Source of the DNA: Bacteroidota bacterium | GTDB taxonomy: Bacteria; Bacteroidota; Bacteroidia; B-17B0; Aurantibacillaceae | Length of the DNA: 64,000 nt | NCBI GenBank assembly: GCA_013697245.1 | Contig: JACCXH010000007.1 | Coordinates: 62,001-126,000, forward strand | Reading direction: 5' to 3' | In this document: positions 54,140 to 62,984 of the stretch, piece after piece | Numbering within the stretch: position 1 is the first letter of the stretch | Layout of the letters: every line of letters starts with the position of its first letter | Translations under genes and position numbers: made by a program | Notes under the pieces: model-generated | What the model saw: only the letters and a program-made list of their open reading frames with translations | What the model was told of the DNA's origin: nothing | The model's database searches: none

Positions 54140-54627
54140 TAATGTTTAATTAACGTTGGCAAATGACGCACTTTTAAACAAGGATACTGAAACGAACAAC
54201 GGCTGGCGCTTATTTCCATATAGTCCATCTTATAGGTTCCATCCAACTCTATAGTCAGATAATAATTTGGCTTCACCCATTCTTTTGCTAAACAATCCGG
54301 AAAAAAATCTGAAGCAGGTGAACCATCGGGTGTTTTTTTGTGGTGTTTCCAAGGCTCGTATAAATAAAATCTTCCGGGAGGATATTTAATAACTACCAGT
54401 CCACTATCGTTCGTCTTAATACTATCTACACACCTGCCGCTTTGGTAAACATAAAAAAGTTGGTTTGCCAATGGCTTATCTACTTTTGAGTTTTGGATCT
54501 GCGCATCTGTTTTGCATTTTCCACTACAGTCAGGCTGGCCATATCTAAATTCTATTTCCAGTTTAATTCTTTGCGCCTGGCAAAGAATAGATAAACAAAA
54601 ACAAATAATAAAAAATAATTTATTCAT
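54139..54627 (-). CDS. Cys-motif exported protein, paralogue of the lipoprotein at 47465-47956
   Basis: A 162-residue exported protein with a signal peptide (about 1-18, ending CQAQ) and no convincing lipobox, unlike its paralogue. Shared features are DCSGKC, SIKTNDSGLVVI, FYLYEPWKHHKK, FFPDCLAKEW and C-x5-C (CSFQYPC). It is coupled to the TonB receptor downstream (1-base overlap) and lies 2 bases after the SDR gene, so it is the middle gene of a three-gene unit. Identity between the paralogues is limited but the Cys and Trp positions agree. The function is unknown; it may help a receptor handle its ligand. Confidence 0.8.
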   Translation of the reverse strand: MNKLFFIICFCLSILCQAQRIKLEIEFRYGQPDCSGKCKTDAQIQNSKVDKPLANQLFYVYQSGRCVDSIKTNDSGLVVIKYPPGRFYLYEPWKHHKKTPDGSPASDFFPDCLAKEWVKPNYYLTIELDGTYKMDYMEISASRCSFQYPCLKVRHLPTLIKH

Positions 54628-54629
54628 GG

Positions 54630-55328
54630 TTATGGGGTTGTTGATGATACAGGAATAATTTTTCCATTAAAATATTTATGACCTGTTAATGCAAAATTGC
54701 AAATAAATTCTGCCATTTCATTAGCTTTTAACGAGGCTTTATAGCCAGGGAATGCCTTAGCCAGCATTTCTGTTTGCACCGCACCAATTGCCAAACAATT
54801 AACCGAAATATTTTTAGGTTTTAACTCCTCGGCCAAGCACTCTGTTAACCCACTTAATGCTGCCTTACTGCTTGAGTAGGCGCTTAAACCTGGAAATTTA
54901 GAACTGCCTTGAAAACCACCCATGCTGCTGATATTGACAATGTGCGATTTTTTATTCTTAGTAAAAAAAGGCAATAAAGTTTGAACAAGCATAAAAGGGC
55001 CAAAAACATTGGTGTTGTAAACCGAATGCAACTCCTTAGCGGTAATTTTTTCGAAGGGTTTGTTAATTATTTCCCCCGCATTATTTATTAGAACATCTAT
55101 TTTAAGGCCCAATGCCTTTAGTGTTTTAACTATTTTTTTATGGTCCTGCGGGCTGGTAATGTCGGCTTTTAGAGGCAAAACCGAATGTGTATTTTTTTGA
55201 TTAACAAGTTTTGTGAGGGGCTCTGTATTGCGGGATACACCAATTACAAAGGTGTTTTGGCTTTGCGAAAATAGTTTTACCATTTCGAAACCAATTCCTT
55301 TTGATGCCCCTGTAATAAGTATGGTCAT
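54630..55328 (-). CDS. Short-chain dehydrogenase/reductase
   Basis: A 232-residue Rossmann-fold oxidoreductase of the classical SDR family. The cofactor motif TGASKGIGFEM (about 6-16) and NNAGEI are present. The catalytic Ser lies in NISSMGGF, and the YSSSKAAL motif holds the Tyr and Lys. The sequence ends with a short C-terminus (KIIPVSSTTP). Substrate is unknown. It is the first gene of the unit with the Cys-motif protein and the TonB receptor. Its promoter overlaps the start of the divergent outer-membrane protein gene. Confidence 0.92.
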   Translation of the reverse strand: MTILITGASKGIGFEMVKLFSQSQNTFVIGVSRNTEPLTKLVNQKNTHSVLPLKADITSPQDHKKIVKTLKALGLKIDVLINNAGEIINKPFEKITAKELHSVYNTNVFGPFMLVQTLLPFFTKNKKSHIVNISSMGGFQGSSKFPGLSAYSSSKAALSGLTECLAEELKPKNISVNCLAIGAVQTEMLAKAFPGYKASLKANEMAEFICNFALTGHKYFNGKIIPVSSTTP

Positions 55329-55335
55329 ATTTTCG

Positions 55336-55365
55336 TAAATTTACATACGAAGATACTTTATTCAA
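55336..55365 (-). promoter_or_regulatory. Promoter of the SDR / Cys-motif / TonB receptor operon
   Basis: On the minus strand TTG (55365-55363), a 19-base spacer and TAAATTTA (55343-55336), one mismatch from consensus, sit directly before the SDR ATG at 55328 (7-base gap). The -33 TTG lies only 4 bases before the divergent gene's ATG. Confidence 0.6.
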
Positions 55366-55368
55366 CGC

Positions 55369-55953
55369 ATGAAAAAAAGGGTTTTAAATGTAGTTTTTTT
55401 GTTATTTTTTTGTTTGGCCTATAAAGCGCAAACAGATAGCGTGTATTATGGCACAACCAGTCGTGACACGAGTTACAAACCAAAAAAACAAAGAAATACC
55501 GATTGGATGAAACGCTTTACTTTTGGCAGTAATGTGCAGGCAAGCTTTGGCACCTATACCTATATTTATCTTTCGCCTACTATTGGTTATATACCTTTTA
55601 AGAATTTTAATTTTGGTGTAGGCTTCATCTATAATTACATTAGCGTGAATTATAAAAGCTATGGCCATGTTTCTCAATCTATTTATGGTGCCCACTCGTA
55701 TGCACGCTATTTTGTAACGCAGAGTTTTTTTGTACAAGGTCAATATGATCATTTACTGCAACCTAATATCTATAATTATTACAATCCAAAAGAAAAAATT
55801 TGGGTTGATTATACGCTAATTGGCGGGGGTTACAGGCAATCGTTAGGAAAAAATGCCGCTCTACTAACTTCTATTATGTTTAATCTTACCCCTAACAATT
55901 TATCTTTTTATCCGAACCCAACATTCCAGGTTGGTTTTGTTGCCGGGTTCTAA
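55369..55953 (+). CDS. Small outer-membrane beta-barrel protein
   Basis: A 194-residue exported protein with a signal peptide (about 1-19, ending YKAQ). Residues 50-194 form alternating amphipathic strands with many Tyr and Phe, ending QVGFVAGF, whose final Phe is typical of outer-membrane insertion. The compact size suggests an 8-stranded barrel. No family is recognised. It is divergent from the SDR unit with overlapping regulatory sequence. Confidence 0.75.
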   Translation: MKKRVLNVVFLLFFCLAYKAQTDSVYYGTTSRDTSYKPKKQRNTDWMKRFTFGSNVQASFGTYTYIYLSPTIGYIPFKNFNFGVGFIYNYISVNYKSYGHVSQSIYGAHSYARYFVTQSFFVQGQYDHLLQPNIYNYYNPKEKIWVDYTLIGGGYRQSLGKNAALLTSIMFNLTPNNLSFYPNPTFQVGFVAGF

Positions 55954-55968
55954 AATTTAACCAAATAG

Positions 55969-56090
55969 ACACATAGTTTTTCCAACTCACACAACGTTTA
56001 AAAAGTTGGCATAGAACTTTCTTCGTTAAAACGAAGAAAGCTATGTATCCTTTTAAGAATCTTTGATCTTCTTTCTATGTTTCTATGTGT
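55969..56090. repeat. Inverted-repeat element between OMP and ctpA genes
   Basis: The outer ends ACACATAG (55969-55976) and CTATGTGT (56083-56090) are exact inverted copies, with CATAG/CTATG (56010-56014 with 56041-56045) flanking a perfect 10-bp hairpin (56017-56026 with 56031-56040). The whole is AT-rich and non-coding. It resembles dispersed intergenic elements in other Bacteroidota genomes, though I saw no second copy in the window. It may also terminate transcription from both sides. Confidence 0.55.
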
Positions 56091-56119
56091 TTAATTTGTT
56101 TCAGGTGAAACCTAATGAA

Positions 56120-57820
56120 CTAAAATTTCTTTTTAGTATTAAAAGGCTTGGTAGCTTTTTCGCTGCTGGTAAGAATGATCTTTACTTTATTTTGATCACT
56201 CAATAATCTTAATCCTTCTTTCAGGTCATCATCATTTTTTAAAGAAAATTCTATTCTTCCTTTTTGAAAATAATAGCGCGAGGTTATTTCCTCTTCAAGA
56301 TATTCTTTTATCTGTTTCTTATGTTTTATAAGATCATCTTTTTTATTGGAAACCATTTTATTTAACAGTGCTTCGTATTCAGGTTTGATATCGGCAAAAT
56401 ATTTTTCTTCTTCAGTGTTTTTTTTCAAGTCTTCCAACTCCAGCTCACTTCTTGTTTTATAATTATAATTTTTATCGGTTAAATAGGCTATAAAGTCCGC
56501 ATACTCCGCATCACTTAGGTTAAATGAAGCCGGCGGTGCTAATTGCGGATGGGCTAAATAATATTTGGTAGCATAATTAAAAATATGATTTTTTGAAATA
56601 AGTGAAATTAAAATGTGGCTGAATTTTTCGTCAATTGTTTTCACATCGGGTGTTATGCCGGCACCATCGTATACAACTCTTCCGCCTTTTGTTTTAAAAG
56701 CAGTAATTAAACTATCGGGTACTTTTTCAACTCTGCCTTCTTCATCTTTATTAGAATAATCTAAAGCCTGCACGCAACGACCGCTTGGAATGTAATACTT
56801 AGCTACTGTAATTTTTACCTGCGCATTATAAACTAATGGTTTTGTTTGTTGCACCAAGCCTTTACCGTAAGTGCGTTTGCCAATTATCAATGCACGGTCA
56901 AGATCCTGTAAAGCACCGCTCACAATTTCTGAAGCAGAAGCAGAATTTTCGTTTACCAGAACCACTAAAGGTACTACTGTATCAATGGGATTATTAACCG
57001 CTAAATAACTTTTATCCCACTCTGATATTTTTCCTTTTGTAAAAACAACTTCCTGACCTTTTGTAACAAAAAAGTTAACAATATTTACCGCTTCGTGTAA
57101 AAGCCCGCCCAGATTTTCTCGCAGGTCTAACACAATGCTTTTACAGCCTTTTCCTTTAAGCTCCAGTAAGGCATCTTTTACTTCGCCGCTGCAATTTTCG
57201 GTAAACGAAATTAGTTTAATGTAACCTGTTTCGCCATTTGGCAACATGCCGTAATAAGGCACCGCTTTTTCTTTTATTTCTTCGCGTACTAAATTTAATT
57301 CGACAGGTGTTGTTTGCCCGGCTTTTAATAGTTTAAGTTTAATGGGTGTGCCGGCATTACCTTTTAGCAGGCTCGAGATTTCATCGCTTCGCTTGCCTTC
57401 AACATTAATACCATTAACGCCAATTATCTGGTCGCCCGACCTGATACCTGCTTTAAAAGCAGCAAAACCCTCTTTAGGATTTTCAATAATTATTTTTCCG
57501 TCAATATCATTTACCTGCGAACCAATGCCGCCGTATTGCCCGGTAGTAAGCATTCTAAAATCTTCAATATCATTTTCGCTATAATAATTTGTATAGGGAT
57601 CCAACGATGCCAACATGGCCTCGATGCCTGTTTTCATAAGCTGCCCTGGCTTTGTATCATCTACATAGGCCATGTTCACTTCGCGGTAAACGGCGTTAAA
57701 AATATCCAGGTTCTTGCTTATCTCAAAATAATCGGGGGTGTAGGATACGCCAATAATAATTGCAGCGGTAAGCGAGATGGCTGCCACCCATTTTTTTATA
57801 ATTTTCTTCACAATGATCAT
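56120..57820 (-). CDS. S41 family C-terminal processing peptidase
   Basis: A 566-residue membrane-anchored serine protease that trims or degrades envelope proteins. An N-terminal hydrophobic segment (about 11-28) is followed by a PDZ domain (YGGIGSQVNDIDGKIIIENP...AGIRSGDQIIGVNGINVEG). The S41 core has the Ser in NENSASASEIVSG (Ser about 295) and the Lys in TYGKGLVQ (Lys about 320). A charged C-terminal helical region is unusually long (about 120 residues). The start is the ATG at 57820; an upstream TTG (57832) is possible but less likely. Confidence 0.93.
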   Translation of the reverse strand: MIIVKKIIKKWVAAISLTAAIIIGVSYTPDYFEISKNLDIFNAVYREVNMAYVDDTKPGQLMKTGIEAMLASLDPYTNYYSENDIEDFRMLTTGQYGGIGSQVNDIDGKIIIENPKEGFAAFKAGIRSGDQIIGVNGINVEGKRSDEISSLLKGNAGTPIKLKLLKAGQTTPVELNLVREEIKEKAVPYYGMLPNGETGYIKLISFTENCSGEVKDALLELKGKGCKSIVLDLRENLGGLLHEAVNIVNFFVTKGQEVVFTKGKISEWDKSYLAVNNPIDTVVPLVVLVNENSASASEIVSGALQDLDRALIIGKRTYGKGLVQQTKPLVYNAQVKITVAKYYIPSGRCVQALDYSNKDEEGRVEKVPDSLITAFKTKGGRVVYDGAGITPDVKTIDEKFSHILISLISKNHIFNYATKYYLAHPQLAPPASFNLSDAEYADFIAYLTDKNYNYKTRSELELEDLKKNTEEEKYFADIKPEYEALLNKMVSNKKDDLIKHKKQIKEYLEEEITSRYYFQKGRIEFSLKNDDDLKEGLRLLSDQNKVKIILTSSEKATKPFNTKKKF

Positions 57821-57926
57821 TCTAAATAACAACCTAAATTAACTAAAAAGGTTCAATTGTAGGGAGTTTTATGGTTATTTAGCTAATATTTTTATAGTTT
57901 TTTATAAAAAAGCCTTAAATATACCT

Positions 57927-58073
57927 TATCTTTGCCATCCCAATTAATCCCGTAAGATTATGACATTTATTTTTTAGTCAGTATGCTTGAGTCGGATACT
58001 GTATTTATACACCAAGACTCAATTTCTGAAAAAAACTAGATTTCATTTTCTTATTTAAAACAAAAAAAGAACT
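57927..58073 (+). promoter_or_regulatory. Long structured leader of queA
   Basis: TATCTTTG (57927-57934), an exact -7 box, is followed by about 130 untranslated bases. Two mutually exclusive stems are visible: CAGTAT/ATACTG (57979-57984 with 57996-58001) and TTGAGTC/GACTCAA (57987-57993 with 58016-58022). An A-rich segment ending ACTAG (58028-58040) precedes the start. A regulatory leader is possible; it does not fit the preQ1-I riboswitch well. Confidence 0.4.
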
Positions 58074-59123
58074 ATGAAGTTATCCATGTTTAAATTTAAT
58101 CTGCCTAAAGAACTTATCGCAGAGCACCCTGCCAAGAACCGCGAAGATTCGCGATTGATGGTTGTTGAACGCGCCACCGGAAAAATATTACACAAAAAAT
58201 TTAAAGACATTATTAATTATTTTGATGATGGTGATGTTTTGATATTAAATGATACCAAGGTTTTTCCTGCGCGTATGTATGGAAACAAAGAAAAAACAGG
58301 CGCAAAGATTGAAGTATTTTTATTGCGCGAACTTAACGCCGAAAGCCGCCTGTGGGATGTATTGGTAGACCCTGCCCGTAAGATCCGTATTGGCAATAAA
58401 TTATATTTTGGCGAGAACGACAATTTAGTAGCCGAGGTTATTGATAACACAACGTCTCGTGGACGTACACTTCGTTTTTTATACGATGGCAGCTACGAAG
58501 AATTTAGAAAAGTACTTTACGATCTTGGCGAAACACCACTACCTAAATATATTAAACGTGCCAACGAACCCGAAGATACCGAGCGTTACCAAACCGTGTT
58601 TGCAAAGAACGAAGGTGCTGTAGCCGCACCAACTGCTGGTTTACACTTTAGTCGCGAGCTTTTAAAACGTTTGGAAATTAAAGGCGTGCAATTTGCACCA
58701 TTAACTTTACACGTTGGTTTAGGAACTTTCAGAACTGTTGAAGTGGAAGATCTTACCAAACATAAAATGGAAAGCGAAGAAGCGCTTATCTCCAGCGATA
58801 CCTGCAAAATTGTAAACAATGCGAAAATAAAAAAGAAAAAAGTGTGCGCTGTTGGAACAACTGTTATGCGTGGTATTGAATCTTCGGTTTCAACCACCGG
58901 CGAATTAAACCCGTATGTAGGCTGGACAAATAAATTTATTTTTCCGCCTTACGAATTTAGTGTTGCCAATTGTATGATCACCAATTTTCATATGCCGGAA
59001 AGTACGCTGTTAATGATGGTTAGCGCTTTTGGTGGATATGACCTGATAACTAAAGCATACAAAGAAGCGATCAAAGAAAAATACCGTTTTTATTCTTATG
59101 GCGACGCCATGTTGATCATCTAA
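58074..59123 (+). CDS. queA: S-adenosylmethionine:tRNA ribosyltransferase-isomerase
   Basis: A 349-residue enzyme of queuosine synthesis; it moves the ribosyl part of S-adenosylmethionine onto 7-aminomethyl-7-deazaguanine in tRNA to make epoxyqueuosine. Signatures are [19 protein letters not shown] at the start, [65 protein letters not shown] and the C-terminal [19 protein letters not shown]. It is full length. No other queuosine gene is nearby. Confidence 0.97.
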   Translation: MKLSMFKFNLPKELIAEHPAKNREDSRLMVVERATGKILHKKFKDIINYFDDGDVLILNDTKVFPARMYGNKEKTGAKIEVFLLRELNAESRLWDVLVDPARKIRIGNKLYFGENDNLVAEVIDNTTSRGRTLRFLYDGSYEEFRKVLYDLGETPLPKYIKRANEPEDTERYQTVFAKNEGAVAAPTAGLHFSRELLKRLEIKGVQFAPLTLHVGLGTFRTVEVEDLTKHKMESEEALISSDTCKIVNNAKIKKKKVCAVGTTVMRGIESSVSTTGELNPYVGWTNKFIFPPYEFSVANCMITNFHMPESTLLMMVSAFGGYDLITKAYKEAIKEKYRFYSYGDAMLII

Positions 59124-59138
59124 GAAAAAACTACTCAC

Positions 59139-59175
59139 AAAAAATCCCTTTACCAAAAAAGTAAAGGGATTTTTT
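59139..59175. terminator. Bidirectional terminator between queA and the coiled-coil gene
   Basis: A perfect 15-bp stem (59139-59153 with 59161-59175) with a 7-base loop is flanked by A and T tracts, giving a T run on either strand. It serves two convergent genes. Confidence 0.88.
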
Positions 59176-59188
59176 TATGCTAACGATC

Positions 59189-60109
59189 TTAATTTAATTT
59201 AAGGCTGCTGCTACCAATAACCACGCCATCGCAGGTTACCGTAATAATATAATTGCCCGGTACAAAATCTCCCTGGCCTTCGCAGTAGGTTACCCCGGTT
59301 ATTTCTACATTGGCATAATTAAGGGTTTCTTTCCCCGCATAATAACCGCTGCTTTTATCAAAGGTAAATTTGTAAGTTTCGTCATAACTTTTGGCCATTT
59401 CTTTTCCGTCGGGGGTCATGATCCTTACAAAAACTGTTTTCTCACCTGCCTTGGCAATTTTATTTTCGCCTAAGCTAAAGGTTACCTTTATTTTTTCGGT
59501 TTTACGGGCCTTTGTTGTTTCTACTTCTTTTTTACCGCCACGTTTAAAGGCCACACCTTTTGCGCCAATATTAAAACAGGTTAAGATACTGCCTTTGGCA
59601 ATGGTTGTTTTAAGTTCTTCTTTTTCTTTTACAAGCGTATTTTGTTTTTCCTTTTCAACATCCAATTGCTTTAAAACCGTTTTCTTTTCGGCAACCAGGT
59701 TTTGGTTCAATGTGTTTAACGAATCAATTGTTCTAACATACCCTTGCATAATAGAACGAAGTGTTTCTGCTTCTTTCCTGAGTTTTGAAAGCATATAGGC
59801 ATCGCCTTTATGTTTTTCGGCCTCAACGATCAACTCTTCAATACGCGCTTTTTTCTCATCAATATCTTTCTGCATAACGGCATCTTTAGCTACTAAGCCA
59901 TCATACTCTTTTTGCAGCACTAAAAGGTCAGACTTAACATTGTCTCTTTCAACAATAATAGTTTCGGTAACTATTTTTTGTTCAACGATCTTATTTTGTT
60001 CTTTTAAAAGCAACCATATGGTATAACCATTAGTACCCATTAAAAGAAGAATAATGATCCATAAAATAAGGCCCCTTTTTTTAGTTGATTTTTCTTTTTC
60101 TTCACTCAT
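59189..60109 (-). CDS. Membrane-anchored coiled-coil protein of unknown function
   Basis: A 306-residue protein: a short charged N-terminus (MSEEKEKSTKK), one membrane helix (about 14-33), a long coiled coil (about 35-165) and a C-terminal beta-rich domain (about 200-306) ending ITVTCDGVVIGSSSLKLN. The C-terminal half contains GENKIAKAGEKTVFVRIMTPDGKEM, found in Bacteroidota proteins of unknown role. I use the ATG at 60109; a GTG at 60127 would add six residues but overlaps the -7 box TATTTTTG (60121-60114). Confidence 0.75.
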   Translation of the reverse strand: MSEEKEKSTKKRGLILWIIILLLMGTNGYTIWLLLKEQNKIVEQKIVTETIIVERDNVKSDLLVLQKEYDGLVAKDAVMQKDIDEKKARIEELIVEAEKHKGDAYMLSKLRKEAETLRSIMQGYVRTIDSLNTLNQNLVAEKKTVLKQLDVEKEKQNTLVKEKEELKTTIAKGSILTCFNIGAKGVAFKRGGKKEVETTKARKTEKIKVTFSLGENKIAKAGEKTVFVRIMTPDGKEMAKSYDETYKFTFDKSSGYYAGKETLNYANVEITGVTYCEGQGDFVPGNYIITVTCDGVVIGSSSLKLN

Positions 60110-60113
60110 AATA

Positions 60114-60121
60114 CAAAAATA
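60114..60121 (-). promoter_or_regulatory. -7 promoter box of the coiled-coil gene
   Basis: The minus-strand TATTTTTG (60121-60114) matches TAnnTTTG exactly and ends 4 bases before the ATG. No -33 TTG is evident. Confidence 0.4.
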
Positions 60122-60153
60122 ATACACAAAAAGTGTATTTTAGTGCTAATTGT

Positions 60154-60849
60154 ATGACACTTATTAACGATTTCATGTCATTAATTTATCCAAGGCACTG
60201 CGAGGCTTGTGTAAATGGTCTTTTTAAGCACGAGACCTACATTTGCAACCATTGTAAATTAACCCTACCTAAAAGCAATTACCATAAAAACGGTCAAAAC
60301 GAACTTAATCAAACCTTTGCCGGCAGAGTGCCGCTTAATTATGGGCTTTGTTTTTATTTATTTGAAAAAAGTGGTAAGGTTCAAAAATTATTGCATGCCA
60401 TAAAATATGAAGATCAAAAAGAGCTGGCCCAATTTATTGGTGAGCTTTATGCGCAGGAACTGGCAAAAGAAGGAACGTTGGCTGAAGTAGATGTTATCGT
60501 TCCAATTCCGTTACACAAAAAGAAATTGAAATTAAGGGGCTATAACCAAAGCGAATGGTTTGCTAAGGGCCTGGCAAAAGCGCTTGAAAAACCATTGGAT
60601 ATTGATTCTTTTGAGCGCGCCCACGAAACAAGCACACAAACAAAGAAGAAAAAATACCAGCGTTGGGAAAACGTAGAAGGCATTTTTACAATAAAAGACC
60701 ATAATGCCCTTATAAATAAACATATTTTGCTGGTGGACGATGTTATTACCACCGGCGCCACCATTGAAGCAGCATGGATGGCACTTAAAAATGTTGAGGG
60801 AATTAAACTATCCGTTGCCAGCATTGCTTTTGCCGCCAGGAAATTGTGA
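60154..60849 (+). CDS. comF: ComF family phosphoribosyltransferase-like protein
   Basis: A 231-residue protein of the ComF family. The N-terminal zinc-finger-like region has CEAC (about 17-20) and CNHC (about 33-36). The phosphoribosyltransferase fold has VDVIVPIPLHKKKLKLRGYNQSE and the PRPP-binding loop ILLVDDVITTGATIEAA. ComF supports natural transformation in some bacteria and is of unclear role elsewhere. The ATG at 60154 matches the family start (LIYPRHCEAC); a GTG at 60133 would add seven residues. Confidence 0.9.
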   Translation: MTLINDFMSLIYPRHCEACVNGLFKHETYICNHCKLTLPKSNYHKNGQNELNQTFAGRVPLNYGLCFYLFEKSGKVQKLLHAIKYEDQKELAQFIGELYAQELAKEGTLAEVDVIVPIPLHKKKLKLRGYNQSEWFAKGLAKALEKPLDIDSFERAHETSTQTKKKKYQRWENVEGIFTIKDHNALINKHILLVDDVITTGATIEAAWMALKNVEGIKLSVASIAFAARKL

Positions 60850-60905
60850 TTGATTTTTTTGTTATTACCTTAGGGTGTTGGTGAAAATTGACTTAATTTA
60901 GAATA

Positions 60906-62963
60906 ATGAAAAAAACAATTTGTTTTATTCTTTTACAAATTGCAGTATTCTTTGCTGTTGCGCAGGATGTGGTGGTGATTAACAACAATAAGTCCCCCTT
61001 TCGTATTGGGAGTAAGTTTATTTTTTTAGAAGATACCAGCGAAAAGCTAACGTTTGATCAGGTTCAACAACGAAATGATTTTGTTTCAAAAAATGCCGAC
61101 ATTCCAAATTTCAACATTACCTCCTCTGCCATATGGGGCAAGGTTAAATTTACTTGTAAGGAAAATGAAGATTGGTATTTGTCGCTTGACCCCGCTTCTT
61201 TTAATTGTGTGCTAGTATATCAAAAGACACAAACCGGACAATGGAAAGAATCAATAATAGGGAATGAGTTTCCAATAGAAAGCAGGCTATTACCGGTTAA
61301 CCATTTTCTATTTAAATTAAATGTTCATGCCGGCGATACGACCACCTTATTTTTAAAGGTTAAAGATTATTACCCACTTCAGTTCGATTTAAAAGTAGGT
61401 ACTTTAGAATCGTTTGTTGGCCCTACTCATAACATTGATATATACAATGGTATTTGTTATGGCATTATGATCATGATGCTGATCTACAATTTTTATTTAT
61501 ACATCACACAAAAAAGTAAAGTGTATTTGTATTATGTATTATATATCTTTTTTAGTTTATTATTTTCAGCTTATCTGGCAGGTTATAGCTTACACTTTCC
61601 AAAACCAATTTTATTAGCGCTTAGGTTTGCGCCAATTATACCCCCGGCTTGTTTCGGAATATTTGGAATGTTATTTACTATCAATTTTTTTAAAGAAGCC
61701 CTGGCTCCAAAATTTGTAAAATTTATTTATGTGTTCATGCTTATGGCCGTCTTAAATATTATTTTAAGCGCCACAAAATATGTTCACTTATCAGAAAATA
61801 TTATACAGCCGCTTGGATTACTTTTAGGCATACTAAGCATTACTTCGGCGGTAATTGCACTTAAAAAGAAACACACCAGCGCTATTTATTATCTAATCGG
61901 TTTTGGCGCTTATATGTTATCCCTGTTCTATCTTATTTTATCGGCTCAAGGCGTTTTTCCGGTAAACGATTTTACCTGGCACGCTTTGGTTATAGGCTCT
62001 GCTATTGAAAGTATCCTGTTATCATTTGCACTTGGCGATAAATTAAAGATCTCTCAGCATGAAAAAGAAAAAGCGCAACGGGATTCTTTACTCCAGGCAA
62101 AAGAAAATGCCCGCCTTATCAAAGAACAAAATATGTTGCTCGAACTAAAAGTAAGCGAAAGAACAGCAGAACTGGCAGAAAAAAATAAAGACATAACCGA
62201 TAGCATTAATTATGCAAGAAGAATACAGTATGGTATTTTACCAACAGATGAAGATCTAAAAAAAGGTTTTAATAATTATTTTGTGTTATACGAGCCAAAA
62301 GATATTTTGAGTGGCGATTTTTATTGGACCATTAGTATGCTATCTGTTATTAGCGGAAATAATTTAAGTATCATTGCCGCAGCAGATTGTACCGGACATG
62401 GCGTTCCGGGCGCTTTTATGAGTATGTTGGGACACACATTGTTAAATCAAACCATCACATTGCCAAGCATTAAATCGCCTGGCGATGTGCTTGATTTTTT
62501 AAATTTAGAATTACCAAAAAATTTAAAATCCTACGAACAGGATGTTACCATACGCGACGGAATGGATATTGCCCTTTGCGCTTTTGATATTAAAAATAAA
62601 AAATTATATTTCGCGGGGGCCAATAACCCTTGTTGGATCGTGCGCGATAATGCGATCATCGAAATAAAAGGGGATAAGCAGCCAATAAGTGCGAGTAATG
62701 ATATGGTAAAAAATAATTTTACCAATCATGAACTTGATCTGAAGGAAAATGATTGTATTTATTTATTTACCGATGGTTACGCCGATCAGTTTGGCGGACC
62801 AAAAGCAAAAAAATTCAAATACAAACAATTGCAGGAAAAATTAATCGCTGTTAATTCATTACCATTAAGCGAACAAAAGCAAAAACTCTTAAATGCTTTT
62901 AAAGACTGGAAAGGTAATTTAGAGCAGGTAGACGATGTATTGATCATCGGGATAAAAGTGTAG
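60906..62963 (+). CDS. 7TM-DISM receptor fused to a SpoIIE-type phosphatase
   Basis: A 685-residue sensor. A signal peptide (about 1-20) is followed by a periplasmic 7TMR-DISM extracellular domain (about 21-170, ending LFLKVKDYYPLQF), seven membrane helices (about 178-390), a coiled coil (about 395-440), and a cytosolic PP2C/SpoIIE phosphatase. Metal ligands lie in SGDFYW, ADCTGHGVPGAF and TDGYADQFGG. The receptor would sense a carbohydrate-like or small-molecule ligand and dephosphorylate a STAS-type partner. Its phosphatase closely resembles that of the TPR-SpoIIE protein at 44833-46956. Confidence 0.92.
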   Translation: MKKTICFILLQIAVFFAVAQDVVVINNNKSPFRIGSKFIFLEDTSEKLTFDQVQQRNDFVSKNADIPNFNITSSAIWGKVKFTCKENEDWYLSLDPASFNCVLVYQKTQTGQWKESIIGNEFPIESRLLPVNHFLFKLNVHAGDTTTLFLKVKDYYPLQFDLKVGTLESFVGPTHNIDIYNGICYGIMIMMLIYNFYLYITQKSKVYLYYVLYIFFSLLFSAYLAGYSLHFPKPILLALRFAPIIPPACFGIFGMLFTINFFKEALAPKFVKFIYVFMLMAVLNIILSATKYVHLSENIIQPLGLLLGILSITSAVIALKKKHTSAIYYLIGFGAYMLSLFYLILSAQGVFPVNDFTWHALVIGSAIESILLSFALGDKLKISQHEKEKAQRDSLLQAKENARLIKEQNMLLELKVSERTAELAEKNKDITDSINYARRIQYGILPTDEDLKKGFNNYFVLYEPKDILSGDFYWTISMLSVISGNNLSIIAAADCTGHGVPGAFMSMLGHTLLNQTITLPSIKSPGDVLDFLNLELPKNLKSYEQDVTIRDGMDIALCAFDIKNKKLYFAGANNPCWIVRDNAIIEIKGDKQPISASNDMVKNNFTNHELDLKENDCIYLFTDGYADQFGGPKAKKFKYKQLQEKLIAVNSLPLSEQKQKLLNAFKDWKGNLEQVDDVLIIGIKV

Positions 62964-62984
62964 AATTAAATTTAGACCTTTTTA

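Noticed and set aside
55402..55752. 116-residue minus-strand open frame inside the small barrel gene
   Set aside because: The plus-strand gene has a signal peptide and barrel strands; the antisense frame has nothing recognisable.
57961..58060. preQ1-I riboswitch before queA
   Set aside because: The stem loop is 22 bases instead of about 12, and no loop sequence can pair with the tail ACTAG. Only the A-rich tail is reminiscent.
58586..58897. 103-residue minus-strand open frame inside queA
   Set aside because: Antisense to conserved queA motifs, no support.
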